Positions 8,390 to 16,346 of a stretch of 64,000 nt of DNA are shown piece after piece. Below the pieces are notes generated by a model. That model saw only the letters and a list, made by a program, of their open reading frames with translations, searched no databases and was not told the origin of the DNA. The stretch is taken from positions 62,001 to 126,000 of the forward strand of contig NZ_BONX01000010.1 of the NCBI RefSeq assembly GCF_016862935.1, read 5' to 3'. The stretch's first letter is position 1; every line of letters begins with the position of its first letter. A program made the position numbers and the translations under genes. Origin of the DNA: Plantactinospora mayteni (GTDB lineage: Bacteria; Actinomycetota; Actinomycetes; Mycobacteriales; Micromonosporaceae).

Positions 8390-8536
8390 CGGGGACGGGG
8401 ACGGGGACGGGGACGGTCCGGGACACCGCAAAGGTCCCGGTCAGGGACACCGGAACGGGCGCGGTCAGGGACGCGGGGACGGGCGCGGTCAGGGACACCG
8501 GAACGGTCCCGGTCCGGGACGCGGGGACGGGCGCGG
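8390..8536. repeat. GC-rich tandem repeats between hisH and the small membrane protein gene
   Basis: Short GGGGAC runs (about 8393-8415) pass into imperfect tandem copies of a roughly 30-base unit built on GGGACACCGGAACGGGCGCGGTCA. The array ends at the hisH stop codon. It may be a slippage-prone spacer. Confidence 0.7.
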
Positions 8537-9178
8537 TCACAGTGTGGCCAGCCAGTTGTGCAGCAGGATCCGGCCGGCCTCGGCGGACTTCTCCGGATGG
8601 AACTGGGCAGCCGACAGTGGGCCGCGCTCCACCGCCGCCACGAACCGTCCGCCGTGCTCGGCGGTGGTCGGCAGCGCACCGGCGTCGGTCAGCGCGGCGG
8701 CGTCGGTCGGGGCGTAGGAGTGCACGAAGTAGAACCGGGCGTCGACCGGCAGGCCGGCGAAGAGCCGGGATCCGGGCGGTGGTGTGACCATGTTCCAGCC
8801 CATGTGCGGCACCCGCTGGGCGGCCAGCCCGGTCACCCCGCCGGGCAGCAGGCCCAGCCCCTTGGTGACGACGCCGTGCTCCTCGCCGTACTCGAAGAGG
8901 ACCTGCATGCCGACGCAGATGCCCAGCACCGGGCGGCCCGCCGCGACCCGCTCGGCGATCACCGGCCCGGCCCGCAGCGCCTCGATCCCGGCCATGCAGG
9001 CGGCGAAGGCGCCGACGCCGGGCACCACCAGGCCGTCGGCGTCGGCCGCCGCGTCGAGGTCGTCGGTGACCGTCACCTCGGCGCCGGCCCGGGCCACCGC
9101 CCGCTGCGCGGAGCGCAGGTTGCCGGAGCCGTAGTCCAGCACCACCACCCGGGGCAGCGCCGGCCGGTCGGCGGTCAT
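8537..9178 (-). CDS. hisH: Imidazole glycerol phosphate synthase subunit HisH (glutaminase)
   Basis: 213 aa. Class I glutamine amidotransferase that feeds ammonia to HisF. The nucleophile cysteine is in PVLGICVGMQVLFEYGEE and the His-Glu pair in QFHPEKSAEAG near the C-terminus. ATG 9178 is preferred over an upstream ATG at 9202 because it overlaps the stop of the 57-aa membrane protein gene as ATGA, giving translational coupling. Normal family length. Confidence 0.95.
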   Translation of the reverse strand: MTADRPALPRVVVLDYGSGNLRSAQRAVARAGAEVTVTDDLDAAADADGLVVPGVGAFAACMAGIEALRAGPVIAERVAAGRPVLGICVGMQVLFEYGEEHGVVTKGLGLLPGGVTGLAAQRVPHMGWNMVTPPPGSRLFAGLPVDARFYFVHSYAPTDAAALTDAGALPTTAEHGGRFVAAVERGPLSAAQFHPEKSAEAGRILLHNWLATL

Positions 9179-9348
9179 CCGCTCTGTCCGGGTACGAGCC
9201 ACAGCAGGCCCCCGGCGGTGGCCAGCACGGCCAGCAGGCCGACGATCACCAGTGTCCGGCGCGGCGCCCCCTGGCGGTGCAGCGACCAGGCGCCACCGAT
9301 CAGCACGCCACCCAGCGCGAAGAGCGCCACCGGCAGGACGGCTCCCAT
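9175..9348 (-). CDS. 57-aa membrane protein between hisB and hisH
   Basis: The ATG at 9348 overlaps the hisB stop as TGATG, and its own stop overlaps the hisH start as ATGA, so the frame is tightly embedded in the operon. The product has two hydrophobic segments, MGAVLPVALFALGGVLIGGA and TLVIVGLLAVLATAGGLLWLV, joined by a short basic loop (SLHRQGAPRR). It is probably a two-span inner membrane protein. No family recognised. Confidence 0.7.
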   Translation of the reverse strand: MGAVLPVALFALGGVLIGGAWSLHRQGAPRRTLVIVGLLAVLATAGGLLWLVPGQSG

Positions 9349-9959
9349 CAGAGCAGCCCCTTGGTGCTCGGCACCGCGCCGGCCGACCGTGGGTCGATCG
9401 CCACCGCCTCGCGCAGCGCCCGGGCGACCGCCTTGAACTGTCCCTCCACCACGTGGTGCGCGTCCGGGTGCCCGCCGGGCCGGGCGGCCCGGAGCACCGA
9501 GACGTGCAGGGTCAGCCGGGCGGACTGCCCGAAGGACTCCCAGATGTGCCGGGTCATGCTGGTCGGATAGACCGGCCCGATGTACGGCGCCAGCGCCGGC
9601 TCGTCGTGCACCACGTACGGCCGGCCGGAGACGTCGACGGCGGCCCGCACCAGCACCTCGTCCATCGGGATGGTGGCCGAGCCGTACCGCCGGATGCCGA
9701 TCTTGTTGCCGAGTGCCTGGTCGAAGGCGGTGCCGAGGGCCAGCGAAGTGTCCTCGACGGTGTGGTGGGCGTCGATCTCCAGGTCGCCGACCGTGTGCAC
9801 GGTCAGGTCGAAACCGCCGTGCCGGGCGATCTGGTGGAGCATGTGGTCGTAGAAGCCGACCCCGGTGGTGATGTCGGCCTGTCCGGAGCCGTCGAGATCC
9901 AGTTCGACGAGCACCTTGGTCTCGGCCGTGGTCCGCTCGACCCGGGCGGTTCTGCTCAC
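9348..9959 (-). CDS. hisB: Imidazoleglycerol-phosphate dehydratase
   Basis: 203 aa. Dehydrates IGP to imidazole acetol-phosphate using manganese. The metal-binding signatures GVGFYDHMLHQIARHG, EIDAHHTVED (DxHHxxED) and HVVEGQFKAVARALREA are all present. Monofunctional: there is no HisB-N phosphatase domain. The start is GTG 9959, with AAAGG about eight bases upstream; the ATG at 10034 would add an unrelated Arg/Pro-rich stretch. Confidence 0.96.
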   Translation of the reverse strand: MSRTARVERTTAETKVLVELDLDGSGQADITTGVGFYDHMLHQIARHGGFDLTVHTVGDLEIDAHHTVEDTSLALGTAFDQALGNKIGIRRYGSATIPMDEVLVRAAVDVSGRPYVVHDEPALAPYIGPVYPTSMTRHIWESFGQSARLTLHVSVLRAARPGGHPDAHHVVEGQFKAVARALREAVAIDPRSAGAVPSTKGLL

Positions 9960-10030
9960 GGTAGGACCTTTCGCTGTCCGGGGCGGCCGACTGGGTGTCC
10001 GGGTCGGCCGACCTGCTGTTCGGTAACGCA

Positions 10031-11227
10031 TCACACCGTCCCGGAGTCGGTCGGCGCCGGGCCGGTGGCCGCCGGTCGCGGACCGGTCGGGCCGGAGCCG
10101 GTCAGGCCGGAGTCGGAGCCGGTCAGGCCGGAGTCGGAGCCGGTCGGCACCGATTCTATGGCGGCTTCTATGGCGGTGAGGAAGGCGTCGGTCTCCTGCG
10201 GCGTGCCGGCGGTGACCCGGAGCCAGCCGGGCAGCCCGACGTCGCGGACCAGCACGCCGTGGTCGAGCAGAGCCCGCCAGGCCACCCGCTCGTCGTCACC
10301 GACCTCGAAGAGCACGAAATTGGCGTCGCTGTCGGCGACCCTCCGGCCGCGCAACCGCAGCCCGGCGACGATCCGGTCCCGCTGCTCCTTGATCGCCTCG
10401 ACGGTGCCGAGCAGCAGGTCCCGGTGCGCCAGCGCCGCCCGGGCGGCGGCCTGGGTGAGCGCCGAAAGGTGGTAGGGCAGCCGGACGAGCTGCACCGCGT
10501 CCACCACCGCCGGGTCGGCGGCGAGGTAGCCGAGTCGCCCGCCGGCGAAGCCGAACGCCTTGCTCATGGTCCGGGTCACCACCAGCCGGGGGTGGCCGGG
10601 CAGCAGGGCCAGCGCGGTCGGGGTGCCGGGGCGGGCGAATTCCGCGTACGCCTCGTCCACCACCACCATCCCGGGCGCCTCGGCCAGCACCGCGTCCAGC
10701 ACCTCCGGGTCCAGCGCGGTACCGGTCGGGTTGTTCGGCGAGCAGAGGAAGACCAGGTCCGGCCGGTGTTCGCGGACCTGCGCGACGGCGTCGGCGGCGG
10801 TCAGCCCGAAGTCGGGGCCCCGGTTGCCGTCCCGCCACGCCGTGCCGGTGCCGGTGGCGAGCAGTGGATGCATCGAGTACGCCGGGGTGAAGCCGAGCGC
10901 CGTCCGCCCCGGCCCGCCGAAGACCTGCAACAGTTGCTGCTGGACCTCGTTGGAGCCGTTCGCCGCCCACACGTTGCCGGTGCCCAGCCCGTGCCCGAGA
11001 TAGTCGGCCAGGTCGGCCCGGAGCGCCACCGCGTCCCGGTCCGGATAGCGGTTCAGGTCCCGCAGCTCGGCCGCGACCGCCTTGCCGATCGCCTCCACCA
11101 CCGGCTCCGGCACCGGGTACGAGTTCTCGTTGGTGTTCAGCCGCACCGGCACGTCGAGCTGCGGCGCCCCGTACGGGCGGCGCCCGCGCAGGTCGTCGCG
11201 GATCGGCAGATCGTCGAGGGAGGTCAC
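10031..11227 (-). CDS. hisC: Histidinol-phosphate aminotransferase with repeat-bearing C-terminal tail
   Basis: 398 aa. PLP enzyme that makes histidinol phosphate. Signatures include [25 protein letters not shown] and the PLP-lysine region [20 protein letters not shown] 11227 overlaps the hisD stop as GTGA. The family usually ends near residue 360; here an extra tail of about 35 residues carries the duplicated unit LTGSDSG and a Pro/Ala/Thr-rich end, encoded by 21-bp near-perfect DNA repeats (about 10090-10145). The tail is probably disordered and not catalytic. Confidence 0.95.
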   Translation of the reverse strand: MTSLDDLPIRDDLRGRRPYGAPQLDVPVRLNTNENSYPVPEPVVEAIGKAVAAELRDLNRYPDRDAVALRADLADYLGHGLGTGNVWAANGSNEVQQQLLQVFGGPGRTALGFTPAYSMHPLLATGTGTAWRDGNRGPDFGLTAADAVAQVREHRPDLVFLCSPNNPTGTALDPEVLDAVLAEAPGMVVVDEAYAEFARPGTPTALALLPGHPRLVVTRTMSKAFGFAGGRLGYLAADPAVVDAVQLVRLPYHLSALTQAAARAALAHRDLLLGTVEAIKEQRDRIVAGLRLRGRRVADSDANFVLFEVGDDERVAWRALLDHGVLVRDVGLPGWLRVTAGTPQETDAFLTAIEAAIESVPTGSDSGLTGSDSGLTGSGPTGPRPAATGPAPTDSGTV

Positions 11228-12609
11228 GTCGTCGCCGCCCCGTCGGTGCTCTCCGGGAACGTCCCGCCGAGGCTCTCCGGGAAGGCCCCACCGGTCTGCT
11301 CCTGGAACCGGACCCGGACCGCCTGGCCGTGTGCGGGGAGGTCCTCCACGGCGGCCAAGGTCACCACGTGCCGGGCGGTGTCCCGGAGCGCCGCCTCGTC
11401 GTATTCGACGATGTGGATGCCGCGCAGGAAGGACTGCACCGACAGCCCCGAGGAGTGCCGGGCGCAACCGCCGGTCGGCAGCACGTGGTTGGAGCCGGCG
11501 CAGTAGTCGCCGAGCGACACCGGCGCGTACGGGCCGACGAAGATCGCCCCGGCGTTGCGTACCCGCATCGCCCAGGCGCGGGCGTCCCGGGTCTGGATCT
11601 CCAGGTGCTCGGCGGCGTAGAGGTCGACCACCCGCAGCCCCGCCGCCAGGTCGTCGACGAGTACCGCACCGCTCTGCGGCCCGCCGAGCGCGGTGCCGAT
11701 CCGGTCGGCGTGCTTGGTCTCCGGCACCTGCCGGCGCAGTTCCCGGTCGACCGCCTCGACCAACTCGACCGACGGGGTGACCAGCACGCTCGCGGCCAGC
11801 GGATCGTGCTCGGCCTGGCTGATCAGGTCGGCCGCCACGTGCACCGGGTCGGCGGTCTCGTCGGCGAGTACGGCGATCTCGGTCGGGCCGGCCTCGGCGT
11901 CGATCCCGACCACGCCGCGCAGCAGCCGCTTGGCGGCGGTGACCCAGATGTTGCCCGGACCGGTGATCATGTCGACCGGCTCGCACCGGGTCTCCCCACC
12001 CGCATCCGTGGCCGCCCCGTACGCCAGCATGGCGATCGCCTGGGCGCCGCCGACCGCGTATACCTCGTCGACGCCGAGCAGCGCGCAGGCGGCCAGCACC
12101 CGGGCGTCGGGCAGGCCGCCGTTCTCCTGCTGCGGCGGGCTCGCCACCACCAGCGAGCGGACCCCGGCCGCCTGGGCCGGCACCACGTTCATCACCACGG
12201 TCGAGGGGTACATGGCGAGGCCGCCGGGGACGTACAGCCCGACCCGGTCGACCGGGACCCAGCGCTCGGTGACGGTACCGCCCGGGACGACCTCGGTGGT
12301 CACGTCGACCCGCCGCTGGTCGGCGTGCACCCGGCGGGCCCGGTCTATCGCCTCGACCAGCGCGGCCCGGACCTCCGGCTCCAGCGTCGACTCGGCCTCG
12401 GTGATCGCCTCGACCGGCACCCGGAACCGGTCCAGCCGCAGGCCGTCGAGCCGATGTGTGGCGTCCTGGATCGCCGGGAAACCATGCTCGCGGACCGCCT
12501 CCACGATCGGGCGGATCTTCTCCACCGCCACGGAGACGTCAAGCTGGGCACGGGGCAGCAGGGCGCGCGGGTCGCGCCAACCACCGCGCAGGTCGATCCG
12601 GTTCAACAC
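11224..12609 (-). CDS. hisD: Histidinol dehydrogenase
   Basis: 461 aa. Zinc- and NAD-dependent, oxidises histidinol to histidine in two steps. Visible signatures: [31 protein letters not shown] and [18 protein letters not shown] (zinc and catalytic Glu/His region), then [15 protein letters not shown]. The start is GTG 12609 ([10 protein letters not shown]). It is the first his gene on this strand in the window and is translationally coupled to hisC. Confidence 0.96.
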   Translation of the reverse strand: MLNRIDLRGGWRDPRALLPRAQLDVSVAVEKIRPIVEAVREHGFPAIQDATHRLDGLRLDRFRVPVEAITEAESTLEPEVRAALVEAIDRARRVHADQRRVDVTTEVVPGGTVTERWVPVDRVGLYVPGGLAMYPSTVVMNVVPAQAAGVRSLVVASPPQQENGGLPDARVLAACALLGVDEVYAVGGAQAIAMLAYGAATDAGGETRCEPVDMITGPGNIWVTAAKRLLRGVVGIDAEAGPTEIAVLADETADPVHVAADLISQAEHDPLAASVLVTPSVELVEAVDRELRRQVPETKHADRIGTALGGPQSGAVLVDDLAAGLRVVDLYAAEHLEIQTRDARAWAMRVRNAGAIFVGPYAPVSLGDYCAGSNHVLPTGGCARHSSGLSVQSFLRGIHIVEYDEAALRDTARHVVTLAAVEDLPAHGQAVRVRFQEQTGGAFPESLGGTFPESTDGAATT

Positions 12610-12931
12610 CCTTGGCAGTCTATTCGGCGCCCACCGACCGGGCCGCGTCCGCCCAGCCGGCGGGACGGTGAGCCGGACCACCCGGCCGGGTGGGCGGGCC
12701 AGCACCGCCCGACGAGGCGGCCGCACCATTCTGGGCGACGGCGGGTACACCACCGCCGGGCGCCGGTCTGGCCTGCGTAAGGGCGGCCCGTGGCACGACC
12801 AACAACGGAACCGGTCGGAGTGGGCAGACCGGCCGGGCGGGCCGACCTCTCACGCCCGGAACCCGGCCCGTCACAAGGCAAACCCGGACAGACAACTCAA
12901 TGTCGTGGACTATTTGGCAGGGCCGCCACAC
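12610..12931. other. Intergenic region between hisD and the tnpB relic
   Basis: There is no convincing gene here. It must hold the his promoter (minus strand) and the left end of the TnpB element (plus strand). The last 60 bases before 12932 are less GC-rich than the rest, consistent with element DNA. I could not define the element's left boundary. Confidence 0.4.
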
Positions 12932-14457
12932 ATGAGTGCGGTGTCCAGTAACGTTCGCCGGGTTTCCGTCGTACCCGCGGGTTTCACTGTGCTGGTGCCT
13001 CGTCGTCGGGATCCGGCCGCTCCTGCAGCGGTGTATCGGACTGCGCGGGTGGGGCTGCGGTTGACGGTTGGTCAGCGGCGGCGGTGCTTCGGCCTGCTCC
13101 GGTCGGCGGGAGATGTGTGGGCGTGTGTGTTGGAGGTCAACGCGTGGCGTCGGGCTCGTCGGGACGTGCCGTTGGTGGGTTGTCAGGAGTTGTGCCGGGA
13201 GTTGGCCGCTGCCGGACCGGGCACATTCGGGGAGTTGGACTCGAGGGGTGCCCGCTCGGTATTACGCCGGTTCTCCGACGCCTGGTTCGGGGCGGCGAAA
13301 CGCCGCAACAGCGGCGACATATCGGCCCGCTTTCCGCGTCGTCGCCGGTTCCTGCTGCCCGTGCGCTGGTACCACGGCACCTTCACAATCGAAGACCATC
13401 GGGTGCGGGTCCCGACCGCTCGTGGCACGGCCCCGTTGTGGCTGCGGCTGGCCCGACGCCTGCCGTACCCAGCCGAGCAAGTCCGGTCGGTCACCCTGCT
13501 GTCCGAGGCCGGCCGCCTGTACCTAGACGTGACCGCCGAGATCCCGGTCGTGGAACCCGAGCCGGGGTGCGGTCCGGACCCGCAGCGGGTGGCCGGCCTG
13601 GACCTCGGTGTGATCCACCCGTACGCGGTCGCCGGCCCCGACGGGCAGGCCCTGTTGGTGTCAGGGCGGGCCATCCGGGCCGAACACCGCCAACACCTCG
13701 CTGACACGAAGAAGCGCCGTCGGGCGGCCGCCAGCCGGGCACCCGCAAAGGGGCGGCGGGGGTCGCGGCGGTGGCGCCAGTACCGACGTCGGGCCCAGCT
13801 GGTGGAGGGTCGGCATCGGCGGCGGATCCGACAGGCCCAACACGAAGCCGCGAAGACCGTGATCGGCTGGGCCGTCACCCACCAAGTCGGTGTACTGCGG
13901 GTTGGTGACCCGCGTGGTGTCCTCGATCTCAAGGCGGGGCGGCGGCATAACCTGCGGTTGCGGCAGTGGCAGATCGGTCACCTCATCCGTATCCTCCACG
14001 ACAAGGCCCCCTGGCCGGGATCAGGGTCGATCTGGTCGACGAGCGGGGGACGTCGTCGACCTGCCCCGCCTGCACCCGGCGGATATCGAAGCCTCGGGGT
14101 AGGAATCTCAGCTGCCCGCACTGCGAATACAGGGGCCATCGTGACCTGGTCGCGGCGGCCATCATCGCCACCCGCACCCCGGGCGGCGGACCCACCACCC
14201 CACCCGCTGCCGCCACCGCTGTGCCGGTGGTGTCGGGTGGGGTGGTCACGCACCGTCGAGCCGGCCGACACCTACCCGGTGCCGGCCAGTCCCGACGTGA
14301 CCCCCGCCGCCCACCACAACACCCCGGGCGGCGTGCGGATCGGTTGGCCAACGGTGGCCCGCCCCACCAACCACACGGTGGGGAGTCGCTCGCCCAACAG
14401 GCGAGGATCCACAAGACCACCGGGAGACCCGGTGAACTTTGGTGGACACCGCACTAG
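12932..14457 (+). pseudogene. tnpB: TnpB-type RNA-guided nuclease, frameshifted
   Basis: The first frame runs from ATG 12932 to about 14008 and gives GLDLGVIHPYAVAGPDG (RuvC Asp), a basic RRRRAAASR region and GVLRVGDPRGVLDL. The reading then shifts to the frame that supplies DERGTSSTCPACTRRI, CPHCEYRGHRDLVAA (zinc ribbon and last RuvC Asp) and a tail ending at TAG 14457. The break is at the C-run 14007-14011: one added C would restore A-P-L-A-G-I. The position that is Glu in canonical TnpB (vvEDL) is Asp in VGDPRG. It is probably inactive unless the shift is a sequencing error. No TnpA is nearby. Confidence 0.8.
14418..14434 (+). other. Hairpin at the 3' end of the first tnpB
   Basis: CACCGGG (14418-14424) and CCCGGTG (14428-14434) form a perfect 7-bp stem with a 3-base loop, inside the last codons of the tnpB relic. 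IS200/IS605-type elements end in such hairpins, which also form the 3' part of the guide RNA. Role here inferred. Confidence 0.45.
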
Positions 14458-14469
14458 TCTCGGACCGTG
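14455..14469 (+). promoter_or_regulatory. Possible -10 for a leaderless LON-domain mRNA
   Basis: TAGTCT (14455-14460, TANNNT form) ends six bases before the GTG start at 14467, the spacing expected for leaderless actinobacterial transcripts. No strong -35 is seen, and the -10 shares bases with the tnpB stop codon. Confidence 0.35.
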
Positions 14470-15222
14470 GACGCGCGGCTGCCGGTGTTTCCGCTCGGGA
14501 CGGTGCTCTTTCCCGGCCTGGTCCTGCCGTTGCACATTTTCGAGGCGCGCTATCTCGAACTGATGCGGCACCTGCGCGGCCTGCCGGACGGCACGCCCCG
14601 GGAGTTCGGCGTGGTCGCCATCCGCCGCGGCGGGTCGGCATCGGTCTCCGCCGGCCCGGAGCCGGAGTCCGGCATCGGGCCGGAGCCGCGGTCGGGCCGG
14701 CCAGGGCTGACCGACCGGCACCCGAACGGTTCGCCGGTCACCCTGCACGAGGTCGGCTGCACCGCCGAACTCCGGCAGGTGACCGAGCTGCCGGACGGCC
14801 GGCTGGACGTGGTCACCGTCGGCCGCCGACGGTTCCGGATCGCCGGGGTCGAGGAGGGCGCCACCCCGTACCTGACCGCCGAGGTGGAGTGGCTGCCCGA
14901 GCCGGCCGGGCAGGAGCAGCTCGCCGACCTGCTCGCCCCCCGGGTGCTGTCGGTCTTCCGGCGCTATCTCACGCTGGTCCGGGACGATCCGGAGGAGATC
15001 TCCGAGCAGTTGCCGGACGACCCCACCGTGCTGTCGCACCTGGTGGCCGCGACCGCCGCGCTCACCCTCACCGACCGGCAGCGCCTGCTGGCGACACCGG
15101 ACACCGCCGGCCGGCTGAGCGCGGAACTCCGGCTGCTCAATCGCGAGGCGGCTCTGTTGCGTCAGGTACGGGCGGTGCCGGTGCCGCTGACGGAGCTGGC
15201 GGTACCGGCAAGTCCCAACTGA
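14467..15222 (+). CDS. LON substrate-binding-domain protein
   Basis: 251 aa from GTG 14467. It consists only of the N-terminal LON (LAN/PUA-like) domain, with no AAA or protease part. Signatures: LPVFPLGTVLFPGLVLPLHIFEARYLELMRHL at the start, FGVVAIRRG, and VGCTAELRQVTELPDGRLDVVTVGRRRFRI. A Glu/Pro/Ser insert near residues 60-80 (AGPEPESGIGPEP) is unusual. Stand-alone LON-domain proteins are common in actinomycetes, with no settled role. Its last 86 bases overlap the convergent DUF2567-like gene. Confidence 0.85.
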   Translation: MDARLPVFPLGTVLFPGLVLPLHIFEARYLELMRHLRGLPDGTPREFGVVAIRRGGSASVSAGPEPESGIGPEPRSGRPGLTDRHPNGSPVTLHEVGCTAELRQVTELPDGRLDVVTVGRRRFRIAGVEEGATPYLTAEVEWLPEPAGQEQLADLLAPRVLSVFRRYLTLVRDDPEEISEQLPDDPTVLSHLVAATAALTLTDRQRLLATPDTAGRLSAELRLLNREAALLRQVRAVPVPLTELAVPASPN

Positions 15223-16231
15223 GCGGCCGGGGTGCCGGCTCCACCTCGGGCCGGAACACGGGCTCTGCCTCGGGCCGGAACACGGGCTCTGCCTCGGGCC
15301 GCAGCCCCGGATACCGGGACCAGCCGGCCAGCAGGGTATACATCACCGCGGCGCCGAACGCCGGCACCAGCAGGTCCTGGATCGCGGGGATGAACCCGAG
15401 CAGCAGGTCGTACTGCCCGCCGTGCAGGTCCGGCGGCTTGCTGAACGTCGCCCCGGGCGGGGCGCTGGCCAGCAGCCGCTCGTAGCCGGAAAGGCCGATC
15501 TGCCGGCCGAGCTGCCAGGCCAGTACGGCGGCGCCGAGCATGCCGAACACCACCACCAGCATGCCGACCGGGCCCCGGTGGCGGCGCAACACCAGCCACA
15601 TCACGATCGCGGCCAGCACGCCGAGGCCGAACCCGAGCACGCTGAACCAGCCGTCGGCGGCGATGAACTCCTCCGGCTGCGGCGCGGCCAGCAGTGCGCC
15701 GTCCTCGGTCTGCACCACCGGTACCCCCGGTGACACGACCGACCAGAGCAGGCCGAACGGGATGCCCAGCAGGATCAACACCAGCAGTGCGCCGACGCTC
15801 GCCGCCCCGCCCCGGAACAGTCGGCGGGCCGGGTTGCCGTCGACCGGCTGGGCGACACCGGGCGGACCGACCGGAGCCGGCCAGGTGCCGTTCGCGGTGG
15901 CCGGGTCCGGCCCGGGCCAGCCGAGCGGGTCCACGACCGGCCCCACCCCGGCCGGCGGACCCGGAGTACCCGGACCAGCTCCGACCGACGCACCCGAGCC
16001 GACCGGCACGCCCGAGCCAGTCAACGCACCCGAGCCGGTCGGCGTGCCCGAACCGGTCGGCGTGCCCGAACCGGTCGGCGTGCCCGAACCGGTCGGCGTG
16101 CCCGGGGCCGGCCCGGCGGGTGTGCCGTACGGCGGGGTCGGGGCTGCCGGCGGAGGCGGCGGCGGTACGCCGGCACCTCCGTGTTCGCCGTCGCCGAGCG
16201 GGCCGTCGGAAGGGGAGGTTGCCGGACTCAC
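15137..16231 (-). CDS. DUF2567-like membrane protein with repeat-rich N-terminus
   Basis: 364 aa. The first 130 residues are Pro/Gly/Ser-rich, with tandem TPTGSG units encoded by 18-bp DNA repeats (about 16030-16105). Four hydrophobic segments follow: VGALLVLILLGIPFGLLWSVV, WFSVLGFGLGVLAAIVMWLVL, GMLVVVFGMLGAAVLAWQLG and LVPAFGAAVMYTLLAG. A second set of repeats, PEAEPVFR, is near the C-terminus (24-bp DNA units, 15240-15305). This topology and the IPFGLLWSVVSP signature resemble DUF2567; the assignment is from memory. It overlaps the LON-domain gene tail-to-tail. Confidence 0.75.
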   Translation of the reverse strand: MSPATSPSDGPLGDGEHGGAGVPPPPPPAAPTPPYGTPAGPAPGTPTGSGTPTGSGTPTGSGTPTGSGALTGSGVPVGSGASVGAGPGTPGPPAGVGPVVDPLGWPGPDPATANGTWPAPVGPPGVAQPVDGNPARRLFRGGAASVGALLVLILLGIPFGLLWSVVSPGVPVVQTEDGALLAAPQPEEFIAADGWFSVLGFGLGVLAAIVMWLVLRRHRGPVGMLVVVFGMLGAAVLAWQLGRQIGLSGYERLLASAPPGATFSKPPDLHGGQYDLLLGFIPAIQDLLVPAFGAAVMYTLLAGWSRYPGLRPEAEPVFRPEAEPVFRPEVEPAPRPLSWDLPVPPAPSAAPAPPVPDATEPPRD

Positions 16232-16346
16232 ACGTTGATCCTCTCAGGCCCAGCCACCCTTCGGAGGCCCGACCCGGGGGTAGCCCGCGCCGGAGTGGCC
16301 GGCGGTCCCCTCCGGCCCCGGTCTAGGGCCGTCGGCCCGGCGCCAC

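Noticed and set aside
8340-8540. Small ORF encoding PVPVSLTAPVPAS repeats on the minus strand
   Set aside because: It is only the translation of a GC-rich tandem repeat, has no ribosome site and does not continue into a domain.
15990-16110. CRISPR-like array at the 18-bp repeats
   Set aside because: The repeats are directly adjacent without spacers and lie in frame in the DUF2567-like gene, encoding TPTGSG units.
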